Shown: positions 63,645 through 64,000 of the stretch, one piece after another | Position numbering within the stretch: position 1 is the first letter of the stretch | Layout: every line of letters starts with the position of its first letter | NCBI GenBank assembly: GCA_903887415.1 | Contig: CAISPO010000037.1 | Location: forward strand, 186,001-250,000 | From: an uncultured Bacteroidota bacterium | GTDB taxonomy: Bacteria; Bacteroidota; Bacteroidia; Chitinophagales; Chitinophagaceae | Length of the DNA stretch: 64,000 nucleotides | Direction of reading: 5' to 3' | The notes under the pieces: generated by a model | What the model saw: only the letters and a program-made list of their open reading frames with translations | Databases searched by the model: none | Told to the model about the DNA's origin: nothing | Made by a program: the position numbers and the translations under genes

Positions 63645-64000
63645 ATGAAAACTGGAGCTGAGGAGATTTTGAAGGAATCGGAAGTATCGGACCTGGTGAT
63701 AAACAGCTTGCCGGGTGTCTTTTATTTGCAGGCAGAGGACGGGCGTTATCTGAGGTGGAATAAAAATTTTGAAAAAATTTCCGGATATTCTGCCGAAGAA
63801 ATAAGAAACCTTAATCCTTTGGTTTTTTTTGAGGAGAAAGATCACGAGCGCATGACCAGGGTTATCGAAAAAGTATTCGAAGAAGGGTCTGCAGAAATAG
63901 AAGCAAATACCATTACTAAATATGGAAAAAAAGTCCCGTTCTATCTGAATGGCAGGGCTGTGAATTATGAAGGCAAGCGCTGTCTCATAGGCATGGGCAT
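63645..64000 (+). CDS. PAS-domain sensor protein, N-terminal part (cut by window end)
   Basis: Frame from ATG 63645 stays open to the window edge (~118 codons). A PAS domain is readable: LVINSLPGVFYLQAEDGRYL, KNFEKISGYSAEEIRNLNPL, DHERMTRVIEKVFEEG, KYGKKVPFYLNGRAV and GKRCLIGMG. The conserved WNxxFExxxGYS-type core is seen. The output domain is outside, so it could be a histidine kinase, diguanylate cyclase or other sensor. No signal peptide, so cytosolic sensing. Confidence 0.85.
   Translation, partial: MKTGAEEILKESEVSDLVINSLPGVFYLQAEDGRYLRWNKNFEKISGYSAEEIRNLNPLVFFEEKDHERMTRVIEKVFEEGSAEIEANTITKYGKKVPFYLNGRAVNYEGKRCLIGMG

Noticed and set aside
1-64000. tRNA or rRNA genes
   Set aside because: I looked for T-arm-like GGTTCGAATCC patterns and conserved rRNA segments while reading and saw none; only isolated GGTTCG matches inside or near coding genes.

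Overview
The window looks like chromosomal DNA of a Bacteroidota bacterium, most likely close to the Chitinophagaceae. The signs are: C-terminal type IX secretion (T9SS) sorting domains on several exported proteins, two GldN-like proteins, the rpmB-rpmG-DUF4295 ribosomal cluster, TAnnTTTG-type -7 promoter boxes, bacillithiol-type thiol genes, and families such as BT_3928-like DoxX and DUF885. I saw no rRNA, tRNA, CRISPR array, intact insertion sequence or prophage.

Layout. 0-7.2 kb: a partial unknown gene, an aspartic-protease-like gene with an apparent ACG start, lpdA, efp, accB-accC, then rfbB-rfbA (dTDP-sugar synthesis) closed by a clear terminator. 7.3-17 kb: one 3206-residue exported repeat protein carrying about 27 copies of an ~89-residue module, Big2-like modules and a T9SS sorting domain. 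17.4-23.8 kb: TPR protein, bshB1, glycosyltransferase, polysaccharide deacetylase, rpmB-rpmG-DUF4295, two stand-alone response regulators, a small membrane protein and a bacilliredoxin. 23.9-32.6 kb: DUF885 lipoprotein, bifunctional ftcD, an alpha/beta hydrolase, and two tandem paralogous GT-C-like membrane proteins. 32.6-36.4 kb: an AT-rich accessory island with palindromic intergenic DNA, a decayed VapBC-like pair, and several unknown genes, including a tight plus-strand run of four genes ending in a UDG-superfamily-like protein. 36.4-43.7 kb: purF paralogue, LysE exporter, purC, secreted phospholipase-D-like protein, outer-membrane barrel, cytochrome c lipoprotein. 43.8-53.8 kb: T9SS phosphoesterase, a frameshifted antitoxin remnant, hutU, ispF, a molybdopterin oxidoreductase with its cytochrome b, and a minus-strand run sugar transporter-ROK kinase-tadA-Rieske-LD-carboxypeptidase. 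53.8-64 kb: CvfB-like RNA-binding protein, TPR protein, two GldN-like paralogues, an orphan peptide-ABC permease, GNAT, BT_3928-like protein, folP, M14 carboxypeptidase, an outer-membrane protein and the start of a PAS-domain sensor.

How the parts connect. ftcD and hutU are two steps of histidine catabolism, placed 18 kb apart. bshB1 (bacillithiol synthesis) and the BrxA/B-type bacilliredoxin (bacillithiol use) indicate a BSH redox system. Three proteins carry T9SS sorting domains (giant repeat protein, PLD-like protein, phosphoesterase), and the GldN-like pair may belong to the same secretion or motility world. The best candidates for undescribed biology are the GldN-like pair with its TPR neighbour, the AT-rich unknown operon at 34.1-36.2 kb, and the higher-order repeat structure of the giant surface protein. 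All family calls are from reading motifs; no database search was run.
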